A DNA stretch of 9,322 nucleotides from Alphaproteobacteria bacterium (GCA_024277955.1 JAJRUE010000247.1:1-9322), one strand, 5' to 3'; shown: positions 1 to 5,844, numbered from the stretch's first letter. Notes: generated from the sequence alone by a model not told the origin. Numbers and translations are program-made.

Positions 1-778
1 GGGGCGGCTGCAGCCGATCGTCAGCGAACGCAGTCTTGAGCTGGCCCGGGACCGGATCGAACAGGCGCGCGACCTGTGGCAGGGGAAGGCGCGATGGGAA
101 ATACTCGAAACCGGCGGGCTTGGCCCCTGGGCGCCGGCCAGCCCGCTGGGCCTGGTGGTGCACGAAACCCTGAGCGCGCGGCTGGACCCGCGCCGGGCCA
201 TCGCCGCGCTGCTGGCGGCGCTCGAAAGCCGCGGTGTCGTGGTGCGCGACGCCGCCGAGCCGCGTGGCGCGGTGGTCTGGGCGACCGGGGCAGCGGGGCT
301 TGCGCAACTGTCCGAGGCTTTCGGGCGCGAACTGGGCAATGGCGTCAAGGGGCAGGCGGCGCTGCTGGCCCATGACGCAGGCCCGGACGCGCCACAGATC
401 TATGCCGGCGGCGTGCACCTGGTGCCGCACGGCGATGGCACGGTGGCGGTCGGCTCGACCAGCGAACGGGACTTTGACGACGGATCGGCGGTGGACGAAA
501 ACCTGGACGCGGTGCTGGACAAGGCGTTTTCGGTCATCGAAGGGCTGCGCGACGCGCCGGTGGTCGCGCGCTGGGCCGGGGTTCGCCCGCGCGCGATCAC
601 CGGCGCGCCGCTGTTGGGGGCCTGGCCGGGGCGCGAAGGGCATTTCGTGGCCAACGGCGGGTTCAAGATCGGCTTTGGCGTGGCGCCGAAAGTTGGCGAG
701 GTCATGGCTGCGCTGGTGCTGGACGGGACCGACCTTGTGCCGGCCGAGTTCAGCGTGGACGCGGCCGTTGCGCGATGA
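1..778 (+). CDS. FAD-dependent oxidoreductase (DAO family), 5'-truncated
   Basis: The frame is open from the window edge (first full codon at position 2) to a TGA at 776-778, giving the last 258 residues; the N-terminus with the FAD-binding GxGxxG fold lies upstream. What is visible matches the C-terminal part of D-amino-acid-oxidase-like flavoproteins: the segment VVWATGAAGL (second FAD-contacting strand and glycine turn), a substrate-domain stretch ending in the strand pair GGVHLVPHGDGTVAVGST, then WAGVRPRAITGAPLLGAWP and the closing FAD-binding loop NGGFKIGFGVAPKVGEVMA. Family members oxidise C-N bonds of amino acids or amines, with electrons going to O2 or another acceptor. The actual substrate cannot be read from this fragment. 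It is followed by an intrinsic terminator, so it is probably the last gene of its transcript. ThiO-like glycine oxidase belongs to the same family but is not specifically supported. Confidence 0.85.
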   Translation, partial: GRLQPIVSERSLELARDRIEQARDLWQGKARWEILETGGLGPWAPASPLGLVVHETLSARLDPRRAIAALLAALESRGVVVRDAAEPRGAVVWATGAAGLAQLSEAFGRELGNGVKGQAALLAHDAGPDAPQIYAGGVHLVPHGDGTVAVGSTSERDFDDGSAVDENLDAVLDKAFSVIEGLRDAPVVARWAGVRPRAITGAPLLGAWPGREGHFVANGGFKIGFGVAPKVGEVMAALVLDGTDLVPAEFSVDAAVAR

Positions 779-807
779 AACCTTGCCAGGAAATCTTGCC
801 AGGCGGA

Positions 808-836
808 GCGTCCGCGAGGCGGACGCACGTCTTTTT
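808..836 (+). terminator. Intrinsic terminator after the FAD oxidoreductase gene
   Basis: A perfect 8-bp stem, GCGTCCGC (808-815) and GCGGACGC (819-826) with a GAG loop, is followed after 3 nt by TCTTTTT (830-836). It begins 30 nt after the stop codon at 778. The GC-rich stem plus T-run is a textbook Rho-independent terminator for plus-strand transcription. Just upstream, the 9-mer CTTGCCAGG occurs twice, 13 nt apart (782-790 and 795-803); its meaning is unknown. Confidence 0.8.
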
Positions 837-839
837 CCG

Positions 840-859
840 GTCACCCCTGCCGGGGTGAC
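840..859. repeat. Perfect hairpin GTCACCCC-TGCC-GGGGTGAC
   Basis: An inverted repeat with 8-bp arms (840-847 and 852-859) and a TGCC loop lies 3 nt after the T-run of the preceding terminator. No T-run follows it on the plus strand, so it is not a second canonical plus-strand terminator. It could be part of the leader of the thiamine-diphosphate enzyme gene that starts at 977, a protein-binding site, or a remnant palindrome. Nothing in the window distinguishes these. Confidence 0.5.
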
Positions 860-976
860 GGCCGCCCCGTTCGCAGGGTAGTTTCAAAACCGTGATGGTG
901 GGGATTGCGGGCGGGTCTTTACCCGGTGACGCCTTGCTGCCAATCAGGGGGTGAGAAGTTTGAAGCGGGGAAATCC

Positions 977-2650
977 ATGAAGCGGCACGGTATGCGGCAC
1001 GGCGGGCGGGTTCTGGTGGATCAGTTGAAGGCGTTTGGCGTCGAGCGGGTGTTTTCGGTGCCCGGCGAAAGCTTTTTGGCGGTGCTCGACGGGTTGTGCG
1101 GCTCGGGGATCGAAAACGTGGTGTGCCGGCACGAAGGCGGCGCCGCGATGATGGCCGAGGCCGCGGGCAAGATGACCGGCCGTCCCGGCGTGGTGTTCGT
1201 GACCCGCGGCCCGGGTGCGACCAACGCCAGTTCGGCGATTCACGTTGCGCGCCAGGATTCGACGCCGCTGGTGATGTTCGTGGGCCAGATCGCGCGGGCG
1301 CACCGCGATCGCGAGGCGTTTCAGGAGCTGAACTACCGGGCGGTGTTCGGGTCCATGGCCAAGTGGGTGGCCGAGGTGGATCAGTCCGACCGGCTGCCGG
1401 AATATGTGGCGCGCGCGTTCCGCGTGGCGCAGTCCGGGCGGCCGGGGCCGGTGGTGCTGGCGCTGCCCGAAGACATGCTGAGCGCCGCTTGCGAGGCGCC
1501 GTTGATCCCGGCCCCCCCGGTGGCCGGATCGGCTGTCACGCCGGCGCAGGTGGCCGAGGTGATGGACCGCCTGTCGCGCGCCGCGCGTCCGCTGGTGGTG
1601 GTGGGCGGGTCGGGCTGGAGCTCGCAGGCGGCGGCGGATCTCGAACGGTTCGCGGCGGCGCATGATCTGCCGGTCGCGGTCACCTTTCGGCGGCAGGATT
1701 ACATGGACAATGGCGCAGCGCGGTATGTTGGCGATCTGGGGGTCGGGATGAACCCCAAGCTGGCGGCGCGGCTGCAGGCGGCGGACTGCCTGTTGCTGCT
1801 GGGCACGCGCTTTGGCGATGTGCCGACGGGCGGCTATGCGCTGGTGCCGCCCGAAGCGGCGGGCAAGCAGATCATCCATGTGCATCCCGACCCGGACCTG
1901 CCGGGCAGCTGGCTGCGCACCGATCTTGCGATCTGCGCGCGCGCGCCCGACATGCTGGGCGCGCTTTGCGGGGCCAACGCGCCGGGTGATGCGCCCTGGG
2001 CCGAGTGGCGACGCGCGGCGCGGGTGGAATACGAGGCCTGGCAGGATCCGGTGGACACCCCCGGCGCCGTCAAGATGGAAGCGGTCGTGCGCTGGCTGTC
2101 CGACACCCTGCCCGATGATGCGATCGTCACCAATGGCGCCGGGAATTACGCGGCCTTCTTGCACCGGTATTTCCGCTTCAAGCAGCACGGGACGCAGCTT
2201 GCGCCGACCTCGGGCAGCATGGGCTATGGCTTTCCGGCGGCGGTTTCGGCGGCGCTGCAGCACCCCGGTCGCACCGTGGTCTGCATGGCCGGCGACGGCG
2301 ATTTCCAGATGACGCTGAACGAGATGTCCACCGCGGTGCAGCATGGCGCGGTGCCCATCGTGATCGTCGCCAACAACGGGCGCTACGGCACCATCCGCAT
2401 GCATCAGGAACGCAACTTTCCGGGCCGCACCAGCGGCACCGACCTGGCCAACCCGGATTTCGCGGCCCTGGCGCGGGCCTATGGCGGACATGGCGAAGTG
2501 GTTGAAAACGGGGCGGATTTCCCAGACGCCTTTGCCCGGGCGAAGGCGGCCGGGACGGTTGCGGTGATCGAGTTGCGGCTGGATGGCGAAGCGCTGAGCA
2601 CTTCGCTGACGCTCAGCCAGGCGCGGGCCTTGGGCGAGACCGGGACGTAG
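977..2650 (+). CDS. Thiamine-diphosphate-dependent enzyme, acetolactate synthase-like
   Basis: 557 residues, the normal length for the family. The N-terminal TPP-pyrimidine domain (about 8-175) carries CRHEGGAA, whose Glu53 is the expected cofactor-activating glutamate, and TRGPGATNA. A central domain follows (about 200-330). The C-terminal TPP-diphosphate domain holds the metal/diphosphate motif from Gly439-Asp440-Gly441 to Asn466-Asn467. The cofactor is therefore thiamine diphosphate plus Mg2+ in a cytoplasmic oligomer. Where true acetohydroxyacid synthases have RFDDR, this protein reads RFGD (278-281), and no regulatory small-subunit gene follows, so it is probably a paralogue (decarboxylase, lyase or carboligase) rather than IlvB. 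The ATG at 977 is chosen because homologous sequence begins about 10 residues later; ATG 992 is possible, and the frame is open upstream to 905 without family-like sequence. A purine-rich GCGGGGA precedes ATG 977. Confidence 0.88.
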   Translation: MKRHGMRHGGRVLVDQLKAFGVERVFSVPGESFLAVLDGLCGSGIENVVCRHEGGAAMMAEAAGKMTGRPGVVFVTRGPGATNASSAIHVARQDSTPLVMFVGQIARAHRDREAFQELNYRAVFGSMAKWVAEVDQSDRLPEYVARAFRVAQSGRPGPVVLALPEDMLSAACEAPLIPAPPVAGSAVTPAQVAEVMDRLSRAARPLVVVGGSGWSSQAAADLERFAAAHDLPVAVTFRRQDYMDNGAARYVGDLGVGMNPKLAARLQAADCLLLLGTRFGDVPTGGYALVPPEAAGKQIIHVHPDPDLPGSWLRTDLAICARAPDMLGALCGANAPGDAPWAEWRRAARVEYEAWQDPVDTPGAVKMEAVVRWLSDTLPDDAIVTNGAGNYAAFLHRYFRFKQHGTQLAPTSGSMGYGFPAAVSAALQHPGRTVVCMAGDGDFQMTLNEMSTAVQHGAVPIVIVANNGRYGTIRMHQERNFPGRTSGTDLANPDFAALARAYGGHGEVVENGADFPDAFARAKAAGTVAVIELRLDGEALSTSLTLSQARALGETGT

Positions 2651-2656
2651 CGCGGG

Positions 2657-2701
2657 GCAAGGCATTTGCAAATGCCTTGCAAATCGGTTTTCAACCGATT
2701 T
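2657..2701. terminator. Palindrome pair between convergent genes, possible bidirectional terminator
   Basis: Positions 2657-2680 form a 24-bp perfect palindrome (GCAAGGCATTTG and its exact complement CAAATGCCTTGC). Immediately next, 2681-2701 forms a hairpin with 9-bp arms AAATCGGTT and AACCGATTT around TTC. The second hairpin overlaps the final codons and the TGA (2691-2693) of the minus-strand FMN reductase gene. The first lies 7 nt after the TAG of the thiamine-diphosphate enzyme. Position between two convergent stops favours a shared terminator, but there is no long T-run, so a dispersed palindromic repeat is an alternative. Confidence 0.5.
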
Positions 2702-3239
2702 GGCCCCCGGTTTCGGCGCGCAGCAGTTCCATCAGTTCGCGCAGGGTCTTTTCGGTGCGTTCGCTGATCAGCCGCCCGCGCGCGTCAAAGGCATTGCGGG
2801 CGTCGGCGACCAATACCTCGGGGCCGGTCAGAAGCCGCGGGCGAAACGGGTTCAGCGCCAGCCGCAGCGAGCTTTGGGCGCGCTCGCCGCCCGAGCGCCC
2901 CGCCGCCGCCGACATGATGGCGACGGGCTTGCCCCGCCAGGGGCTGCCCCTGGTGCGGCTGACCCAATCCAGCGCATTCTTCAGCACGCCCGACAGCGCC
3001 TTGTTGTATTCCGGGGTCGAGACCGCCACCGCGTCGGCCGCGGCGATCTGATCGGCAAGCGTCTGCACCTCGGGCGGGATGCCTTCGGCGCCTTCCAGAT
3101 CGCTGTCGTAAAGCGGCAGGCGCAGGTCGGCCACCACCAGGGTTTCGGGGGCGAACAGCCGCGCCGCCTCGGCCAGCAGCAGCCGGTTGGTCGAGCCTTG
3201 GCGCAGGGCACCTGCGATGGTCAGCAGCGTGAGCGCCAC
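2691..3239 (-). CDS. NADPH-dependent FMN reductase-family flavoprotein
   Basis: 182 residues with a flavodoxin-like fold of the FMN_red (PF03358) type. The phosphate-binding loop is GALRQGSTNR (10-19), following a short hydrophobic first strand. The diagnostic STPEYNKALSGVLKNALDW segment (74-92) has Pro76-Glu77-Tyr78-Asn79, which contacts the flavin. KPVAIMSAAAGRSGG is the later flavin-side strand and loop. Relatives use NAD(P)H to reduce FMN, quinones, azo dyes or chromate. The start is a GTG at 3239, 2 nt after the cobO stop codon (3244-3242), so it is likely translationally coupled to cobO. That context suggests it supplies electrons for Co(II) to Co(I) reduction before adenosylation; this is inference. 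It is a different fold family from the known corrinoid reductase CobR, a split-barrel flavin reductase. A general quinone or azo reductase remains possible. Confidence 0.88.
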   Translation of the reverse strand: MALTLLTIAGALRQGSTNRLLLAEAARLFAPETLVVADLRLPLYDSDLEGAEGIPPEVQTLADQIAAADAVAVSTPEYNKALSGVLKNALDWVSRTRGSPWRGKPVAIMSAAAGRSGGERAQSSLRLALNPFRPRLLTGPEVLVADARNAFDARGRLISERTEKTLRELMELLRAETGGQIG

Positions 3240-3241
3240 CG

Positions 3242-3850
3242 TCAGTATTCCACCCCGATCTGGGCCTTGATGCCCGAGCGGAACGGGTGCTTGACCAGTT
3301 CCATTTCCGTCACCAGGTCGGCGGCCTCGATCAGGTCGGCGTGCGCGTTGCGCCCGGTCAGCACCACGTGGGTCATTTCCGGTTTTTCCTCTTGCAGGAA
3401 CTTTACCACCTCGGCGATCGGCACGTAGTCATAGCGGATGGCGATGTTGATTTCGTCCAGCAGCACCATCCTGTTGGCGGGATCGCGGATCAGTTCCCTG
3501 GCCTTTTCCCAGGCGGCCAGGGCCATTTCGGTGTCGCGGGTCCGGTCCTGGGTTTCCCAGGTAAAGCCTTCGCCCATGGTGTGAAAGGCGCATTTGTCGG
3601 GGAATTTTTCCAGGATCAGGTCACGCTCGCCGGTGGACATGCCGCCCTTGATGAACTGCACCACGGCGCATTGCATGTCATGGGCGATGCAGCGAAAGAT
3701 CATGCCGAAAGCGGCGGTGGATTTGCCCTTGCCCTTGCCGGTGTGGACGATGATCAGGCCCTTTTCGGCGGTCTTGGTGGCCATGATCTTGTCGCGGGCG
3801 GCCTTTTTCTTGGCCATCTTCATCGCGTGGCGGTCGGTGTCGTCGCTCAT
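3242..3850 (-). CDS. cobO: Cob(I)yrinic acid a,c-diamide adenosyltransferase
   Basis: 202 residues, the CobO/CobA/BtuR family and normal length. It transfers the 5'-deoxyadenosyl group from ATP to Co(I) of cobyrinic acid a,c-diamide and, by homology, to other corrinoids. After a lysine-rich leader (1-30) comes the unusual P-loop HTGKGKGKSTAAFG, with GKGKGKST at 38-45. Next are AVVQFIKGG (about 62-70), the Walker-B-like LLDEIN with Asp132-Glu133, THVVLTGRNA, and the characteristic tail KHPFRSGIKAQIGVEY. ATG 3850 is supported by a perfect AGGAGG 7 nt upstream. It heads a minus-strand pair with the FMN reductase gene. No cobalamin riboswitch elements (for example a B12 box) are visible in the roughly 100 bp before it, so direct B12-riboswitch control of this transcript looks unlikely if transcription starts there. 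Confidence 0.96.
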   Translation of the reverse strand: MSDDTDRHAMKMAKKKAARDKIMATKTAEKGLIIVHTGKGKGKSTAAFGMIFRCIAHDMQCAVVQFIKGGMSTGERDLILEKFPDKCAFHTMGEGFTWETQDRTRDTEMALAAWEKARELIRDPANRMVLLDEINIAIRYDYVPIAEVVKFLQEEKPEMTHVVLTGRNAHADLIEAADLVTEMELVKHPFRSGIKAQIGVEY

Positions 3851-3857
3851 CGGTGGT

Positions 3858-3863
3858 CCTCCT
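3858..3863 (-). promoter_or_regulatory. Perfect Shine-Dalgarno AGGAGG for cobO
   Basis: On the minus strand AGGAGG precedes the ATG at 3850 with a 7-nt spacer. It fixes that codon as the cobO start over the internal ATGs at residues 10, 12 and 23, and predicts strong initiation. Confidence 0.8.
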
Positions 3864-3899
3864 GTCGCGGGGGCGAACTTTGCGACCGGCGCGCCATGA

Positions 3900-3928
3900 T
3901 TGCAAGGGGCGTTAGGGAAGATTTAACC
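3900..3928 (+). promoter_or_regulatory. Weak candidate promoter for the lipoprotein gene
   Basis: In the 100-bp divergent gap between cobO and the lipoprotein gene, TTGCAA (3900-3905) and TTTAAC (3923-3928) lie 17 bp apart, each matching 4 of 6 positions of the sigma-70 -35 and -10 consensus. The start codon at 3951 is 22 nt downstream. TTGCAA is self-complementary, so it could also act as a -35 toward cobO, but the matching -10 on that side is poor. This is sequence resemblance only. Confidence 0.22.
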
Positions 3929-3950
3929 ACGATGCGGGACGCTCGGCGGC

Positions 3951-4274
3951 ATGTGGTATCGTGCGCCCTTGATCGCCCTTCTGCTGGTTCTGGCCGGCTG
4001 CGACAGCCCTTCGTCCGAGATGTGGGGCGGCGCGATGCGCGAGGTTTCGGTGGATGGCAGCCGGTTCCGGGTGTTCATGAAGCCGGGCGGTTACCGGGTC
4101 GAAGCGCACCGGGTTTCGGTGGAGATGCTGCCAAGCAAGGTCGAAACATTTGCGCGCGCCTACCGGGCGATCGAACTGGCGACAGGGTGCAAGGTGGTCG
4201 CCGGGTCGCTGGGCGGCGACCGGGCGATCGTCACGGCGCGGGTGAATTGCAAGCTGCCGGCGGGCGGGCGGTAA
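3951..4274 (+). CDS. Small predicted lipoprotein of unknown function
   Basis: 107 residues. The N-terminus MWYRAPLIALLLVLAGC is a lipoprotein signal peptide: an Arg at position 4, a hydrophobic core, and the lipobox LAGC with Cys17 as the lipidation site. The mature part is about 90 residues, predicted mixed alpha/beta, containing EVSVDGSRFRVFMKPGGYRVEAHRVS, then a helix (VETFARAYRAIELATG) and a Cys near each end (Cys54-region absent; one in TGCKVV and one in VNCKL). The two late cysteines could form a periplasmic disulfide. I recognise no family. It lies between two minus-strand cobalamin units and faces the opposite way from both, so it has its own transcript. The Shine-Dalgarno signal is weak, but the signal peptide supports ATG 3951. 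Confidence 0.72.
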   Translation: MWYRAPLIALLLVLAGCDSPSSEMWGGAMREVSVDGSRFRVFMKPGGYRVEAHRVSVEMLPSKVETFARAYRAIELATGCKVVAGSLGGDRAIVTARVNCKLPAGGR

Positions 4275-4279
4275 GGGCA

Positions 4280-4302
4280 GGCGCCTCCGGCGGGAGTATT
4301 TT
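4280..4302 (+). terminator. Short hairpin with T-run after the lipoprotein gene
   Basis: Six bases after the TAA at 4272-4274, CGCC-TCC-GGCG (4282-4292) can form a small stem, followed by GGAG and TATTTT (4297-4302). This resembles a weak intrinsic terminator for the lipoprotein transcript. From memory, a closely similar motif (CCTCCGGCGGGAGTATTT) recurs after genes in roseobacter-type genomes, often followed by a purine-rich stretch as here (4305-4315); that needs a genome search. Confidence 0.45.
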
Positions 4303-4337
4303 GGCAAAGAAGAAACCCGAGATGGTTTTGCGTCGTG

Positions 4338-4748
4338 TCAGCTTTCCGGGGCAAAGCCCGCGTGGCGGGGCAGGTCGTCGGCCAGGACCAGCCAGGGCAG
4401 GTGTTCGGCGTAATGGACGTGGAAGGTCGGCCGGAAGCTGGCCGGATCGGCAAGCGTGGCGGCGTAGAGGTGGATTTCGCCGGCGTAGCGGTCGGCCTGA
4501 AACGCCATCGGGGTGCCGCAGGTGGGGCAGAAGCTGCGGGTCACGCCGGGGGAGGAGGCGTAGGTTTTCGGTCTTGCCCCGGTCCATTGGAAGCGGTCCA
4601 GCGGGATGCCGAGGAAGGTGGTGACGGGGGATGCGGTCTGGCGGCGGCAGCTTTCGCAATGGCAGTGGCAGGCCCAGGTTTCCGGGCCTTCGATCTCGTA
4701 GGTCACGGCGCCGCAAAGGCAGTGGCCTTCTCTGGTCAGGCTGGCCAT
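4338..4748 (-). CDS. GFA / CENP-V family zinc-binding protein
   Basis: 136 residues, typical length. The zinc cysteines are all present: Cys10-Leu-Cys12-Gly at the N-terminus, the CHCESCRR cluster (Cys29, Cys31, Cys34) and CPTCGTP (Cys74, Cys77). The family is named after a glutathione-dependent formaldehyde-activating enzyme, but most members have no established reaction, so a formaldehyde role should not be assumed. The start at 4748 has a GGAGG (4756-4760) with a 7-nt spacer. Its first 13 nt overlap the end of the nucleotidyltransferase gene, indicating co-translation. It is the last gene of the cobN unit and faces the convergent lipoprotein gene. Confidence 0.92.
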   Translation of the reverse strand: MASLTREGHCLCGAVTYEIEGPETWACHCHCESCRRQTASPVTTFLGIPLDRFQWTGARPKTYASSPGVTRSFCPTCGTPMAFQADRYAGEIHLYAATLADPASFRPTFHVHYAEHLPWLVLADDLPRHAGFAPES

Positions 4749-5338
4749 GGGATAACCTCCAGTTCCGGCCAGATCGCCTTTTGGCGGGCGGCCTTGGTTT
4801 CGTGGGTTTTACGGTTGTCTTGATCGGGGTTGGGCGTGAGGCGGAACGAAAAGATGTCGTCCAGCCCGAAGGGGGCGTAGAGCGTGAAACTGTCGTCTGC
4901 TTCCAGGCGCAACCCGACGCAATGGGTGCGGCAGGCAAAGCGGTCGATGGCGTCGCGGCTGTTGGCGAACGGCGGGCAGGGGGTGCCAAAATGTTGTTCG
5001 AACCACAGGTGCACCCGCGCCTGGTTGCGGATTTCCACCGGCGGGTTGTCTGCGAAAAGCGGTGTGGCGCGCTTGATGATGCGGTCTTCGGCCGCGTAAC
5101 TGGTGTCGGGGTCGAAGTAGAACAGGTCGATATCGTTGACGCCGTGCATGTCGGGCCGACCGGTGAGGTGGTTCCAGACCTGCTGGTAGATCGCGCCCGA
5201 GACGATCCACCAATCGGGCAGATCAAGGGCGCGCGCGGTGCGAAAGGCGGCCATCAGCGCCGGGCTGGCGCGGGTGATTTCCAGCAGGGCCGCGCGCTGG
5301 GCCGCGGCGGGCTGGCGGGCGTGGCGCAGGTGGGTCAT
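4736..5338 (-). CDS. Nucleotidyltransferase family protein (NTP_transf_6-like)
   Basis: 200 residues matching the NTP_transf_6 / DUF925 group of the nucleotidyltransferase superfamily. WWIVSGAIYQQVWNHLTG (43-60) is the fold's glycine-containing entry. NDIDLFYFD (68-76) provides the paired acidic metal ligands Asp69 and Asp71. EIRNQARVHLWFEQHFG follows, and the C-terminal part (YAPFGLDDIFSFRLTPNP) is also typical. Members are predicted to transfer a nucleotide to an unknown target; substrates are not established. ATG 5338 overlaps the TGA of the GNAT gene as ATGA, and the 3' end overlaps the GFA-family gene by 13 nt. A purine-rich AGGGGG about 9 nt upstream could be its ribosome binding site. 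I see no direct link to cobalamin. Confidence 0.88.
   Translation of the reverse strand: MTHLRHARQPAAAQRAALLEITRASPALMAAFRTARALDLPDWWIVSGAIYQQVWNHLTGRPDMHGVNDIDLFYFDPDTSYAAEDRIIKRATPLFADNPPVEIRNQARVHLWFEQHFGTPCPPFANSRDAIDRFACRTHCVGLRLEADDSFTLYAPFGLDDIFSFRLTPNPDQDNRKTHETKAARQKAIWPELEVIPWPA
4756..4760 (-). promoter_or_regulatory. Shine-Dalgarno GGAGG for the GFA-family gene
   Basis: GGAGG on the minus strand lies 7 nt before ATG 4748, inside the end of the nucleotidyltransferase coding sequence. It decides the start and shows that the overlap between the two genes is genuine. Confidence 0.7.
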
Positions 5339-5844
5339 CGCGGGTTGCCCCCTGCATTGCCCCCTGTCGAAAGGGGCGGCCCTTCGCCGGCGACGGGTTT
5401 GCGAAAGCAGATGACGGCGCCATCGGTGGCCTGTTTGCGAAAGCCCAGGTGCTGGAACAGGCGGTGAAGTTCGACCAGTTCGCGGCCCGTATCCAGCGTG
5501 AGGTGGGAACAGCCCTGCCGGCGGGCTTCCTGTTCGGCCGCGTTCATCAGGGCGCGCACAAGCCCGGAGCCTCGATGAGCCGACTCCACGCTGAGCCAGC
5601 CCAGATACAGCGCATCGCCGAAATCCCGTGACGGGCGGGTGAACAGGCAGGCGATGGGGGTTTCGGCCTGTTCCACCAGCCAGGCGGCGTCGCGACCTGC
5701 GGCGGCTTCGAGGTCTTCGGGGGTGAGTTTCATCGCCTGCGCCGGGTGGCCCAGAAGCGGGGTCATGTAGGCAAAGGAGCGGTGGATCAGGGCCGCGACC
5801 GCCGGCCAGCGGGGATAGTGCGGCGGGGCGCGGAAAACAGTCAC
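5335..5844 (-). CDS. GNAT-family N-acetyltransferase
   Basis: 169 residues with GNAT topology. After an N-terminal helical part (PAVAALIHRSFAYM), strand IACLFTRP is followed by LYLGWLSVESAHRGSGLVRALMNAAEQEARRQG (about 79-111), the strand-loop-helix of motif A; Arg91 and Gly94 start the acetyl-CoA pyrophosphate loop, though Val replaces the usual last Gly/Ala. LTLDTGRELVELHRLFQHLGFRK (about 115-137) is the usual C-terminal segment. The acceptor (small molecule, peptide or protein) is not predictable. The GTG start at 5844 overlaps the cobN stop as GTGA, so expression is coupled to cobN. The last about 20 residues are a Gly/Pro-rich tail ending GGNAGGNPR, encoded by a 12-nt tandem duplication. 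Confidence 0.88.
   Translation of the reverse strand: MTVFRAPPHYPRWPAVAALIHRSFAYMTPLLGHPAQAMKLTPEDLEAAAGRDAAWLVEQAETPIACLFTRPSRDFGDALYLGWLSVESAHRGSGLVRALMNAAEQEARRQGCSHLTLDTGRELVELHRLFQHLGFRKQATDGAVICFRKPVAGEGPPLSTGGNAGGNPR
5345..5366. repeat. 12-nt tandem duplication at the end of the GNAT gene
   Basis: TTGCCCCCTG occurs at 5345-5354 and again at 5357-5366, a period of 12 nt. On the coding strand it encodes the doubled Gly-Gly-Asn at the acetyltransferase C-terminus and duplicates the CAGGGGG purine block that may serve as the nucleotidyltransferase ribosome binding site. Confidence 0.55.

Noticed and set aside
779..976. TPP riboswitch upstream of the thiamine-diphosphate enzyme
   Set aside because: The conserved THI-box elements (such as CUGAGA) are not present. 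The hairpins there are simple inverted repeats, and enzymes that only use the cofactor are seldom controlled this way.
977..2650. Naming this gene ilvB
   Set aside because: The RFDDR signature is altered to RFGD and there is no adjacent ilvH-type small subunit, so genuine acetohydroxyacid synthase activity is not supported.
944..2671. A 575-codon open frame on the minus strand opposite the thiamine-diphosphate enzyme
   Set aside because: The product is rich in His, Arg and Gly without family motifs, while the plus strand carries all cofactor motifs. Long antisense frames are expected in GC-rich coding DNA.
3851..3950. Cobalamin riboswitch upstream of cobO
   Set aside because: The region is only 100 bp and has no B12-box-like sequence or multi-stem layout. 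A riboswitch could still lie upstream of cobN outside the window.
3287..4624. A 445-codon plus-strand frame spanning cobO, the lipoprotein gene and part of the GFA gene
   Set aside because: It crosses several well-supported genes and gaps, and its sequence changes character at each boundary, as a chance frame would.
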